The position numbers were made by a program, and so were the translations under genes. A stretch of 55,595 nt of DNA, from positions 1 through 55,595 of the forward strand of contig JAFQUP010000183.1 in assembly GCA_017408405.1 (NCBI GenBank). The letters run 5' to 3'. Each line of letters begins with the position of its first letter. Position 1 is the stretch's first letter. This stretch comes from Thermoguttaceae bacterium. Lineage in GTDB: Bacteria > Planctomycetota > Planctomycetia > Pirellulales > Thermoguttaceae. Positions 1-9,074 of the stretch are shown here, piece by piece. The notes beneath the pieces were generated by a model that saw only the letters and a program-made list of their open reading frames with translations, searched no databases and was not told the DNA's origin.

Positions 1-338
1 AGCCGTTTGTTTTCTTTCTCGATCGCCCGCATGGCATCGTCGATCACGGTGCCGATTTCGGGAGTGTGCGCCCTGGAAGCGATGACGCTCCAGCGGGCAG
101 TTTCGGGAACGAAGAAAATACCTTCGGAAGTGTACTCATCCACATCTTCCTCAAAGCCGTCGCCTTCTTCCACCAGCTGCTGGTGTTTTTCATCAAAACG
201 GTCGGAAATGTACTTGAGAAAAATCAGGCCCAGAACCACGGACTTGTATTCCGACGCGTCCATGTTGCCGCGCAGTACACACGCGGCGTCCCATATTTGT
301 TTTTCAAAGCCAATACTGACAGATTCACATTTTCCCAT
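1..338 (-). CDS. hsdM: Type I restriction-modification system methyltransferase subunit HsdM, N-terminal part (cut by window edge)
   Basis: Reading the minus strand from an ATG at 338 gives 113 codons with no stop before the window edge, so the gene continues to the left. The N-terminus contains GFEKQIWDAACVLRGNMDA followed by YKSVVLGLIFLKYISD, the characteristic start of HsdM N-terminal helical domains (N12 class). A typical HsdM is about 500 residues, so roughly a fifth is visible and the SAM-binding motif and NPPF motif lie outside. An AAGGA lies about 10 bases upstream of the start. By family, the protein methylates adenine at the recognition site of a type I R-M complex with HsdS and HsdR; those partners would be to the left. 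The locus is closed on the right by the hairpin at 466-514. Confidence 0.9.
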   Translation of the reverse strand, partial: MGKCESVSIGFEKQIWDAACVLRGNMDASEYKSVVLGLIFLKYISDRFDEKHQQLVEEGDGFEEDVDEYTSEGIFFVPETARWSVIASRAHTPEIGTVIDDAMRAIEKENKR

Positions 339-465
339 AGCGGATCGTTCCTTTTTCTTCCCGCAGCCTCAAAAATCACGTTTTCGTTAAAATTTACACA
401 CAGTAAACGACATTATATCATGAAAAAATTTCATTGTCAAGGCGGAAGGTTTCCGTGTTTTGGAA

Positions 466-514
466 AAAAGGCTCATCCGACAAGTGGGTACCGTACTTGC
501 CGAATGAGCCTTTA
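466..514. terminator. Strong hairpin terminator between hsdM and the coiled-coil gene
   Basis: A near-perfect inverted repeat (17 of 19 pairs) with arms AAAGGCTCATCCGACAAGT and ACTTGCCGAATGAGCCTTT encloses a 9-base loop. The arms are flanked by A-rich and T-rich runs. It lies downstream of the minus-strand coiled-coil gene (stop at 546) and upstream of hsdM, so it most likely terminates the former. A second role in isolating hsdM from read-through is inference. Confidence 0.75.
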
Positions 515-545
515 TTATGTGTTTTTAAGTACTTTTCAAAGGGGA

Positions 546-1322
546 TTACTCAACCCGAAAGGAGAGACCGCCGCTTGCCCGAAGCTCCAGATAGTAAAGT
601 CTTCCTGGTTCCAGACGCTGCGCGGGCGCTTCTCCATGAATCGCGCGTATTCCCAATTCTTTCTGACGTTCCGGATCGTTTGAAATGTCCCAGAAATTTT
701 CCCAAATCTGTTTTTCCAGTTCAGATGCCTCATCGTTTTCATTTCCGCTCCGGTAAACCGCGGGAATCTGATGCTCGGCGTCAGTACGATACCCGTCAGA
801 CGGAGCCTGTTCCTCTCCAAAAATCCTCTGGAAGGAGACAAGAGAACGATTTTTGAGGAAATCGCCAGCCTCAACGAAAACATCGTCAAACTTAACGATG
901 AGCGCGTCAACGTAAATCATGTCACCGCGCACCGTAAATTCAGCCGGACGCGCCACGATACTGCCAGTATCTGAATCAAATTCAGTAAAACGAATCTTCG
1001 TTTCAAGTACTTTTTGGGGATTCGCGGAATCGAATTTTTGTTCCAGAACCTCAATTCTCGCTTTTCGAAAATCAGTTTTCAGGTAACGGTTGGCTAATTC
1101 CAGCTGAGCCTTTTCAATTCCCAGCACTTTATTCTTCTGCAGCAGCCCTTCGTTTGCTTTACTCAAATCATCTTTTTCTTTTTGAAGAACAGCGTTTTCC
1201 GTCTTCAAATTCCCTATTTTCTCCATTTGCGCGACATTTGCCGCTGAATAAAATTTCAGCAGAAGCAGTCCCACAGTCAAAATCAGGAGAATAACGATGA
1301 TTTGAGTCAAAAGATTTTTCAT
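546..1322 (-). CDS. Membrane-anchored coiled-coil protein of unknown function
   Basis: The 258-residue product starts at an ATG preceded by GGTGGAG at good spacing. Residues 5-25 form one hydrophobic segment (IIVILLILTVGLLLL). Residues about 30-80 are rich in Lys/Glu/Leu heptads and should form a coiled coil. The rest is a soluble domain with beta-strand character and no motif I recognise. The most likely topology is a short cytoplasmic N-terminus, one membrane helix and a long external region beginning with the coiled coil. It may be co-oriented by chance with the rhamnosidase gene upstream (186-base gap). I do not recognise the family. Confidence 0.75.
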   Translation of the reverse strand: MKNLLTQIIVILLILTVGLLLLKFYSAANVAQMEKIGNLKTENAVLQKEKDDLSKANEGLLQKNKVLGIEKAQLELANRYLKTDFRKARIEVLEQKFDSANPQKVLETKIRFTEFDSDTGSIVARPAEFTVRGDMIYVDALIVKFDDVFVEAGDFLKNRSLVSFQRIFGEEQAPSDGYRTDAEHQIPAVYRSGNENDEASELEKQIWENFWDISNDPERQKELGIRAIHGEAPAQRLEPGRLYYLELRASGGLSFRVE

Positions 1323-1508
1323 GAATCAGCTCCACCAAGTTTATATGACTGGACCAAAAATTACCCATTTTATTTTCGGTCATCTTTCGTTTAAACTTCA
1401 ATTTTCGAAAACGCGGAAGGAAATCCCCTTCATTCCTTTTGCCTTCAGGAAAATTTCATGCGGTTTGCCCTAACTCAATTTCCCGAAAAGCAGATTTGAA
1501 GAGGTCAC

Positions 1509-3776
1509 TCATTTCTCAAACCGCCATTCCCCAGAACCAACGTTTTTCAGGATCCAAAATCCATTATCCCAATCAGCCTCAACGGCCTTTCCGTCCATCT
1601 TGAGCGGAGAATTGGGCCGTAAACCATCAGGAGAAGCAGCCGGAATGTGAAGTTCCGCCGTTACGTTCGCCGGAATGGAGATTTTCAGAAAACTCTGATT
1701 CCAATCCACGCCAACTTTTCCGCGAATGGTCGGAACAGTTGCCGTAAATGAATCAAGATCCGCCGGTTGAGGCTTGATTCGGATTTTTGAGCAGCCCGGT
1801 TCGAGAGGCTCAACTCCGACGAGTTTTCTCGGAATGATATTCGCGGGAGCCGCTCCCCACGCATGATTCCAGTCCTGATTCGGTTTGTAGCGGTCATCCC
1901 ACGCCTCAAGCGATATGGTTGACCCCACTCTCATCATATTTACCCAGCTTCGGAGGTCTTCCGCAATCATTCGTTCCAGACCATACGCCCCATCATTTCC
2001 GTTGAAGACAGCCTCAAGTAAAAACTGCGCGCCGTAAACACTGCATCGCATTCCACGGTTTTTGATGAAATTCGTCACACTTTTTTGATGTTCAGGCGGC
2101 ACCAGCCCAAAAGCCAACGGAAAGATATTGGCGTGAAGTGAAGCGTGTTCCATGGATTCTCCATCCCGATAAATCCCACGTTCCGAATCAAAAAAGACCT
2201 CTTGATATGCCTTCCTGACTTTTTCAATCCTCTCCTGAAAAAAAGCCTCATCTTCCGTTTTTCCAAGAATCCGCGCAAAGCGAAGCATCGAATTTAAGGC
2301 AAAGAAATGGTAAGCGTTCACGACAGAATTAAAATTCTGGAAAACGAATCCGTCCGTTTCTCCGCTTTCGGCATTCTCGTTTCCAGCCAGCCCTTTGTGC
2401 GGCCAGTCCACGATATCGCGGAATTGCGGTCCGGAATGAATGTGAAGTTTTTGAAGCATCTCCGGAGTGACCTTTCCCAATCTGGTACTGATCAATCCGT
2501 TTGGTTCGGCTAAATCAATCAGTGATTTTGTCTTCAGTTCCTCGTAAAAACGCTCAATTCCGCGCGCGTCACCAGAGTAAAGATAGTCATACCAAGCCAT
2601 TTGGCAGCACTGGAGATTCCATTCCGTCGGCCAGGTAGGATGAAAAATCAGATACTCCCAGGAATAACGAGCCATAGAGTATTCGCGGTCAGTTCCATAG
2701 TGAGAAAGCTGATTCAGGAGCGCGTCTCCCTCATACGGAATCCGTTCACGATCGCCGTCAACGTAAATGCCGAGAAAGCTCGTTGCCTTAATGGAATAAC
2801 GGCAGAATTCCCAAACGGCATTAAGCGTTTCATTTGAGGAATAAAATTCAGCCGCCGCATCATCAAAATGGTAATAGGCTGAACGGCGTTCAACAGATTC
2901 AATCCGAACCGGAGTCTCGCACTCTTCAACCTCCGCGTAACGGAAAGGCATTACTTCTCCAACGTATTCCGGCATCAAAAAGGCCGCGCCGGACGTATTC
3001 CGCTTGTCCTTTCTGGTTTCAATAAGATATTCATGACTTCCTGCTTTCACCGGGACGAGATATTCCCAAAATCGGGTTGAACCGGCAGGTTTTCGATCAA
3101 CCGCACCATCTTTAACGCGTTCACCGACCCGGACACGAATCGTACCGTTTTCCTTCACCTTGATTTTCAGGACAATCTGGCCAAAAGCCGCTTTCCCAAA
3201 ATCAAAAAAAGTAACCTTTTTTCCCAAGGATTTTGACTGAACTGGAAACTCACGAACCAGCCGAATCGGGTAACGGCTTACCTCGCCTTCCTTAATATTT
3301 TTCCCTGTCCGAAAACCTTTCGGCTCCGACCATGGCGAAACTTCCGTTCCTTCGTTCTTGCCTTCCTGATTCCATGTCCTGACCCGCCAATAGTAGACAG
3401 AATTCTCTTCAAAAACATTTTCTCCATTTGGTAAAAAAACGGAAGAAGAAACTCCACTCTCAATCTTTCCCGAATCATAAATAAGAGGCTCCATCGATTT
3501 TTGAGCAGAAACCTGAATTTGCCAGGCACGCTGGAGAATATTTTTCCGTGAATCCCGAACGATCCAGCTAAATGAAGGAGTAAGGGTACGGATTTCCGCC
3601 CATTGGTTTTTGTCCGGGTCAAGCGTTTCCAGCGTTTTTTCCGCTGGAAATCCGCCCTCAAAAACCGTCTCGGTATCCGCAAGCAAATCCGTCAGAAGCC
3701 CCTGCGGAGCTTGGGGGGCCTGCGCTCCTGCCACACTCAAAAAACATAAGGAAATTAAGAAAAAAAACGATCGCAT
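1509..3776 (-). CDS. Secreted alpha-L-rhamnosidase (GH78-like)
   Basis: The 755-residue protein has a clear signal peptide (RSFFFLISLCFLSVAGAQA). An N-terminal fibronectin-like region (about 60-160, ending in YYWRVRTWN and WSEPKGF) is followed by a jelly-roll region and then an (alpha/alpha)6 barrel. Within the barrel, YVDGDRERIPYEGDA (around residue 345) matches the GH78 catalytic acid region. The later stretch WDDRYKPNQDWNHAWGAAP is the typical second conserved barrel block, and a small C-terminal beta domain closes the protein. By family it releases terminal alpha-L-rhamnose from pectin side chains, plant glycosides or bacterial polysaccharide, here after export. CAGGAG at seven bases supports the ATG. 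It is transcribed in the same direction as the six-hairpin gene at 4243-6369, 466 bases upstream, so it may have its own promoter. Confidence 0.88.
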   Translation of the reverse strand: MRSFFFLISLCFLSVAGAQAPQAPQGLLTDLLADTETVFEGGFPAEKTLETLDPDKNQWAEIRTLTPSFSWIVRDSRKNILQRAWQIQVSAQKSMEPLIYDSGKIESGVSSSVFLPNGENVFEENSVYYWRVRTWNQEGKNEGTEVSPWSEPKGFRTGKNIKEGEVSRYPIRLVREFPVQSKSLGKKVTFFDFGKAAFGQIVLKIKVKENGTIRVRVGERVKDGAVDRKPAGSTRFWEYLVPVKAGSHEYLIETRKDKRNTSGAAFLMPEYVGEVMPFRYAEVEECETPVRIESVERRSAYYHFDDAAAEFYSSNETLNAVWEFCRYSIKATSFLGIYVDGDRERIPYEGDALLNQLSHYGTDREYSMARYSWEYLIFHPTWPTEWNLQCCQMAWYDYLYSGDARGIERFYEELKTKSLIDLAEPNGLISTRLGKVTPEMLQKLHIHSGPQFRDIVDWPHKGLAGNENAESGETDGFVFQNFNSVVNAYHFFALNSMLRFARILGKTEDEAFFQERIEKVRKAYQEVFFDSERGIYRDGESMEHASLHANIFPLAFGLVPPEHQKSVTNFIKNRGMRCSVYGAQFLLEAVFNGNDGAYGLERMIAEDLRSWVNMMRVGSTISLEAWDDRYKPNQDWNHAWGAAPANIIPRKLVGVEPLEPGCSKIRIKPQPADLDSFTATVPTIRGKVGVDWNQSFLKISIPANVTAELHIPAASPDGLRPNSPLKMDGKAVEADWDNGFWILKNVGSGEWRFEK

Positions 3777-4242
3777 TTTGAAACTCCTGAACGGGAAAAG
3801 GAATCAAAAAAGTTTCCAGAATGGAATTTTGGATTTGCGGGAAAAACCAAATTAGCCTTTAGTACCTGAAAAAACCAACGTGGGTAGCTCACACAAAAAA
3901 ATAAAATTTTTCTCATTCTTTCTCGCTGACAGTTTAAGAGCCATCCCAAACCGCTTTCCAGCGAAAAAAATGCCTGTTGAACTTTGAAACGCCTCAGAAG
4001 TGCCGCATATTCGGAAATACGCGACTCTTCTGGTAACGCAGACAAAAATCAAAAGGTTTGTTATTATGGAAATTCAGTCTTGGGAAGTTCCCTTAAGTGC
4101 TTCCATGGCTTCGTTCGGATAGTCGCGCAAAAACATAACGATTTCTGAATCATGGTTTCCTCCAGGAAGTTTCACTAAAAAACCAAAAACCAGGACGCGG
4201 GAGAGTTCTCTTTAGGAAAATCTCCTCGTGAAAATAATCAAA
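3777..4242. other. Intergenic region upstream of the rhamnosidase gene
   Basis: 466 bases with no convincing gene; the open frames here are short and lack family resemblance. It should hold the rhamnosidase promoter and the end signal of the 4243-6369 gene, but I could not pick an unambiguous promoter or terminator. Positions 3941-3970 carry a short motif that recurs in three other intergenic regions (see findings). Confidence 0.5.
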
Positions 4243-6369
4243 CTAAGGCGCGGGTTTGAATCCTTCTGCCTTGATGAACCACTGTCCGTTCCGCGGGAAA
4301 CCGGGAGCTTCTCCTTTCTCGCGATCGACTTCCGGCGCGCCGTCCCACCCGCCGGCCATCATGCCGATCGCGTAGAGCAGACCTCCGTTTCCGGGAAGGT
4401 ATGGGCACGGATTGTTCGCGTTGACGCCGCGCAGGTCGTGGACGTTTCGCGGACTTTCGTGAAGCAGAATGTCCACCGCGATCTCCGGTTCGCCCACTCG
4501 TGCTGCGCACATCGCGGTCCACGGGAAATCCCAGCCCCAGACGCGGTCCCAACGCCACGTTTCGTAGACTTTCCGAAGCGTACGGCGCGCGATCTCCGGA
4601 TCGACTCCTTCCGTCGGCGGGATCATGCCGTAAACGCCGACCGGGTTGGGATGCTCCCAATTAAATTTCTCGTACGAGTTGATCCAGTCCGGAGAGTGGA
4701 GCCAGACGGTCTCGTTTTCCGGAAGGCCTGGATGTGTTGGAAGCGGAGCCAGATGGTCTGCGATCTCATCCCACTCGGCGACCCGTTCTTTTCCCATGCG
4801 TTCCCGCCACGTGTTCGCCAGACGCAGACCAAAACGCCAGTACGCCAAGTCGAAAACGGAGTCTTTCACGATCCCGGTCTCGCTCGGCGGCATGACCGGA
4901 GCCAGATGCCAGACCCCTTCCGCATCCTTTTCTGGATACGATGCCATGAATTTTGCAGTCTCGTCCAAAATCTCCGCCCACTTTTCGAGTGTCGCGGCCG
5001 TCGGACGGTTTCGGTACTCCAGCTCGGCGAAGATCATGGGGTGCGGCTGTTTCCAGAGCAGGACCTGATTTCCGTACCATGGGGCCGTCCGCCCTTCCGG
5101 TCCTGTGCACTTGGGCCACTGTGCGCCCGCGTATCCAAGCTGCGCCGCCAGTTTTCGCGCGACAGGGAGGTTTTTGCGGTAGCAGTCCAGCGCACGGTCG
5201 GAAAGTTCCTGACGGTCCCAGAGTGAGTAGTGCGCGAGATGCCAGTAGATCATCTCGCCATGATACCGTCCGCACCAATTATCGGTCCCCAAAAGTCCCG
5301 CTTCCGGCGGTGGGTAACTTCCTGCGGAATTCGTGCGCATGAGGTACTGTGAGAGGACGATACGACGTTCAAGTTCCTTCCAGCGTGGGTCTTTGCTCCG
5401 CGAGAGATCCACTGCTGCGCCGGAACGCCAGTACGTTTCCCATTTTCGGGCCGTTTCCGCGCGAAGTGTTTCGAAGACCTGTTTTCGTGCCTCGATCTTA
5501 GCCCAGCCGTCGTGGAAGGCACAGAAAAACTCGCAGAGTTCCCCGTCCGTTGAAATCGTCAGCGCGTGGCTGTCTGGATCGATCTGGAAGGCCGAATTCT
5601 CGCCGCACTGGAGAGAAACGAGGTACTCGAAATCATCGACCTTGCGCAGGATCTGTGCGTTTCGGGTTGAATTTCCAGGAAGAACACGCGTCTCATGCCG
5701 TGAATTGGGGCCAAACTTGCCCGACCAGGCTTCCATTCGGATGGTGGGGTACGGAAACTCGACACTCACGAGCAGTTTGCCTTCCGTGAGCAGATTAGAC
5801 TTCACGCGCGATGCGATCAGGTCAGCGTCCATCGAAACGAAAGTCTCGACGCGGACCGACTCGCCGTCCAGCTCAAATTCCGCAGTGTGCTGACCTGTCC
5901 AGAGATCCATTTTTCGGGAAATCGGACGGATCTCCTGCGGCATGACCGTTTTGCCGTCTGGCCGGATCAGACGAATGCGTGCGAGGTCGGCACGATGCGG
6001 ATTGTCGCGGAGCCACTGCTGAAGTGCCTGTTTTTCAGGCGGAAAAGAGTGGTCGCCGTCGAACGTATTGCGCCCTTTCTGGAGCGTTCCCGTCTCCGGA
6101 ACGTCTGCGTTGGTAAATCCCTCCGGAAGCGGAAATGAATGCCAGCCCCAGTGCGCCATCGTGTTTCCTCGCGTCGTCTGAAGGCCAGTGAAGTCCACAT
6201 TGAAGCAGAATTCGCCGTTTCCGAGCGGGATCTCCAGATTCGGTTCAAGACTCTGAATGAAATGCCGACTCACGACGGCCTTTCGGTTAATGGTTTGCGC
6301 CGAAAGCAGTGAATGTGCCCCCAAAATGAAAGTCAGGAAAATCCCTAAAAGAACTTTTTTCTTATTCAT
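4243..6369 (-). CDS. Secreted six-hairpin glycosidase-like protein (GH65/GH95 superfamily)
   Basis: I place the start at ATG 6369 (MNKKKVLLGIFLTFILG, a signal peptide) because GGAG lies eight bases before it; an in-frame TTG at 6384 overlaps that ribosome site. The 708-residue product has an N-terminal beta-sandwich with IPLGNGEFCFNVDFTG. A helical barrel follows with TDNWCGRYHGEMIYWHLAHY, PSETGIVKDS and WGWDFPWTAMCAARVG, the pattern of (alpha/alpha)6 glycosidases related to GH65 and GH95. The Glu in GRYHGEM is a plausible general acid by analogy. Substrate cannot be read from sequence. The gene is visibly richer in G and C at third positions than its neighbours, so it may be strongly expressed or acquired. 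Confidence 0.75.
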   Translation of the reverse strand: MNKKKVLLGIFLTFILGAHSLLSAQTINRKAVVSRHFIQSLEPNLEIPLGNGEFCFNVDFTGLQTTRGNTMAHWGWHSFPLPEGFTNADVPETGTLQKGRNTFDGDHSFPPEKQALQQWLRDNPHRADLARIRLIRPDGKTVMPQEIRPISRKMDLWTGQHTAEFELDGESVRVETFVSMDADLIASRVKSNLLTEGKLLVSVEFPYPTIRMEAWSGKFGPNSRHETRVLPGNSTRNAQILRKVDDFEYLVSLQCGENSAFQIDPDSHALTISTDGELCEFFCAFHDGWAKIEARKQVFETLRAETARKWETYWRSGAAVDLSRSKDPRWKELERRIVLSQYLMRTNSAGSYPPPEAGLLGTDNWCGRYHGEMIYWHLAHYSLWDRQELSDRALDCYRKNLPVARKLAAQLGYAGAQWPKCTGPEGRTAPWYGNQVLLWKQPHPMIFAELEYRNRPTAATLEKWAEILDETAKFMASYPEKDAEGVWHLAPVMPPSETGIVKDSVFDLAYWRFGLRLANTWRERMGKERVAEWDEIADHLAPLPTHPGLPENETVWLHSPDWINSYEKFNWEHPNPVGVYGMIPPTEGVDPEIARRTLRKVYETWRWDRVWGWDFPWTAMCAARVGEPEIAVDILLHESPRNVHDLRGVNANNPCPYLPGNGGLLYAIGMMAGGWDGAPEVDREKGEAPGFPRNGQWFIKAEGFKPAP

Positions 6370-6420
6370 AATGAAACTCTCCAATAAAATTACTGACTGA
6401 AATTCCAGAACAGACCGAAA

Positions 6421-8856
6421 CTATTCGATTCGAGTCAAGCGCAGCTCCTTAAGCTGAACATTGAATTCACGCGGTTCAAGTTTAAGCACAAAAACTCCGG
6501 ACGGCAAATTCAAATCCACTGGAAGTGATTTCTGATTGGGAACCCGAAACTCAACCCATCGCCAATCCGATGATGAATCCAAGGCCCAGCATGGAAAATG
6601 AATTCCATGCGGTATTTCCGGCGTCCAGTAAGTGAGTTGAAGTGAGTCCTGCTTCCCATCAGGCGCCAGCACAAACGCGGCGAGACGAAAACGCCCGGGT
6701 TCATCAATCCGAAACCTGAAATATGTCGCGTTTTGAATCACGACTGCCTGCCCATCAGACGCAATGAAATCAGGAAAAAAATGTCCTTTAATAGCCGAAA
6801 AACAAAAACTTTCCTGCGGTTTCAGAGTAATTACCAGCTGCTTTTCCCAAGTTTCAGAAAACCAGCTTTTTCGCTCTTCTGAAAAATTCTTCAGTGAAGA
6901 AAGTCTGCTTTCCAGAAACTTTTTTCCCAAAGGCAGACCGTTTATCGTCAAAATTTCGTCCGAAAAGCTTTCCCGCTCAACACTTTGCGTTTCGCGGTCT
7001 TTTCGCGTCTCCTCTTCCTTTTCCAGTGAAATTTCTGACTTCGCGGTTTCTTCCAGCAAAACGATTTCGGCCTCAAAATCGATTTGAATCTCTTCCGCAG
7101 CCTCGGTATCATGCGTAACGCACCAAGCTACCGCGTTTCCATCCGGAGAAGGAAGAAGTTTTTGAGCAATCACTCCTTGCGAAAGAGACGTTACCGTCAG
7201 AATCATCTGATGTTTTCCATACCGTGCCAATAGCCGATTCTGACTTTCAAAAGAAAAAGAATCCGGCGTTTTGAGAACAAAAACCGATTGGATACTTCTC
7301 TCATTTTCACCTTTTTCCAGCAAAAATTTCTGAATTAAATTTTGAGGATAAACGACTCGGCAAACCGCCAAACTTCGAAACGTATTTTCTCCAGAAAAAT
7401 TTTTTGTTTCCAGTTCTTTAAGCTCAGCATGCCACTCCGGATCCAAATGCAGTGCTTTCTGGTGTCCGCCTCCAGTAGATTCCCGCGCGATGCCCCATGG
7501 ATCATTTCGTCCGTCAGGCATAAAAAAACATCTTGGATTTTTGTCTTCCGGTCCCGTTTTTTTCCAGTCAACTGTCCACAGCTGATCCTGTCGCGATCCA
7601 TATTGAACCGCAGAAACTCCATGGGCGAAAAATGGCGTGCGAAGCGTTTTTTTATGCTGTTCCGCTTTCTTTCCCCAGCGTTCATGAATGACAGTCCGTT
7701 CTGAAGAAGCGATCTTTCCTCGAAGAGAATCAATCCATTCCGGCGGTAAATACTTTCCGTTAAGTGCCGCCAGGATCGTGATGTCCGAACGATCTTTCGG
7801 AAGCTCTGCCCAACCCCAGACACCAACATGATGTCGAAGGTAAACATCGCCCAAAAGATAAGAATATGTCCGACTGCACGCGCCGGAAAAAGTTCCGTCT
7901 TCTGTCCAGTGAACCGCAGTCAAAAGAGCAAGATAGTCCAAAAGCGTCAACGCTCTTTCACGCACGTACGAATCCCGGGTAAGATTTTTGAGCTGCTCAA
8001 GAACTTCAAAAATTTCACTAAAATAAGTCGGGGTTGAGAATTCAAAAATGCCGGAATCCCAAGTTTGAAAGAGAAAACGATTCATTCGCCGGATTCCTTC
8101 CTGCTTCAGCTCTGGCTCATTCAATGCTTCACCAAGAAGAATCAGATTGGCAAAATTCATGACCGCGATATTGGAATAATCCGGTTTCACCATTCGACGC
8201 AGACATTCCTGTGCCGAATCGCGCAGAATTTCAAGAATAGGCTCCCGACTGGATTCCGGAAGGAGATTTTGGTAAAACCAACAGAAAATGAGGCGTTTCA
8301 CCACAAATTCCACCGCGTTTCGGTCCTCGACAGTTTTTTGACGCCAGTACCAGCGAAAATTCCCGCGAAAAGGTGAATCCGCTGAAAGATCCTGCATTTC
8401 ACGAATCAGCTTCACCAATTCATGCGCTTCTTCCGGCGGAAAAACACGTTCCGAAGCGTAATCAACACGAAGTTCAGGATATTCCTGAAAAAAAAGTTCC
8501 ACGCTCGTCATCGCGTAAAGGTAATCTGCCGGTTTCCGGACACTCAATGTTTCCCACGGGCCTTCCCGCTTGAGTTTTCGCCAGTTCTTATCGTAATTTG
8601 CCAGAGAACGAAGATACCAGAAACGCTGGGACTCAGGTGAAAAAATCAGAGCACGAGCCATTCCGCGTTTCGGGTCAGCCGGAAAGCCCGCCTGAGCAAT
8701 CTCCGAAAGGACCTCCTCAAGTTCCCGGGGAGATGAGACCAATTCAGCCTGTTCCGTTGCCAATAGTTCCGAAACAGAAGGTCCGCTGGTATTCATGACT
8801 CCGAAAAAAATCGAAACACAAAAAAATAAAACGAACTTAATCGAAAAAATCTTCAT
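6421..8856 (-). CDS. Exported (alpha/alpha)-toroid-like protein of unknown function
   Basis: ATG 8856 gives MKIFSIKFVLFFCVSIFFG, a signal peptide; the longer frame to 8907 begins only with TTG. The 811-residue product has a helical region with FEFSTPTYFSEIFEVLEQL, WTEDGTFSGACSRTYSYL and GVWGWAELP, a pattern that recalls uncharacterised toroid proteins related to heparinase II/III-like or linalool-dehydratase-like folds. The C-terminal half is beta-rich (about 450-811), with an acidic charged insert near residues 610-660 (many Glu and Lys). The gene ends 51 bases before the start of the 4243-6369 gene and shares its direction, so co-transcription and a role in the same polysaccharide process are likely. 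Enzymatic activity is unproven. Confidence 0.65.
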   Translation of the reverse strand: MKIFSIKFVLFFCVSIFFGVMNTSGPSVSELLATEQAELVSSPRELEEVLSEIAQAGFPADPKRGMARALIFSPESQRFWYLRSLANYDKNWRKLKREGPWETLSVRKPADYLYAMTSVELFFQEYPELRVDYASERVFPPEEAHELVKLIREMQDLSADSPFRGNFRWYWRQKTVEDRNAVEFVVKRLIFCWFYQNLLPESSREPILEILRDSAQECLRRMVKPDYSNIAVMNFANLILLGEALNEPELKQEGIRRMNRFLFQTWDSGIFEFSTPTYFSEIFEVLEQLKNLTRDSYVRERALTLLDYLALLTAVHWTEDGTFSGACSRTYSYLLGDVYLRHHVGVWGWAELPKDRSDITILAALNGKYLPPEWIDSLRGKIASSERTVIHERWGKKAEQHKKTLRTPFFAHGVSAVQYGSRQDQLWTVDWKKTGPEDKNPRCFFMPDGRNDPWGIARESTGGGHQKALHLDPEWHAELKELETKNFSGENTFRSLAVCRVVYPQNLIQKFLLEKGENERSIQSVFVLKTPDSFSFESQNRLLARYGKHQMILTVTSLSQGVIAQKLLPSPDGNAVAWCVTHDTEAAEEIQIDFEAEIVLLEETAKSEISLEKEEETRKDRETQSVERESFSDEILTINGLPLGKKFLESRLSSLKNFSEERKSWFSETWEKQLVITLKPQESFCFSAIKGHFFPDFIASDGQAVVIQNATYFRFRIDEPGRFRLAAFVLAPDGKQDSLQLTYWTPEIPHGIHFPCWALDSSSDWRWVEFRVPNQKSLPVDLNLPSGVFVLKLEPREFNVQLKELRLTRIE

Positions 8857-9074
8857 GGCGGGGCTTGCGTAAAAAGAAACATTCGATAAAATTAGGAAAC
8901 TATCCAAACAAACGATTGACGATCAACAAATTTTCAGACCGTATTTTCAGGAAATCCTGATTTTATTCCCAATTCGTTTTAGATCAAGCATTCCTTAAAT
9001 GCCAAACGCTTCCTGAATTTAACTTCCGGGAGAACCAATCAAAAATACCGTAAACCTTTACCAAAAATCAAAAT

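Noticed and set aside
4228..5226. 332-codon open frame on the plus strand
   Set aside because: Antisense to the six-hairpin gene in a GC-rich stretch; Arg/Pro-rich product without recognisable domains.
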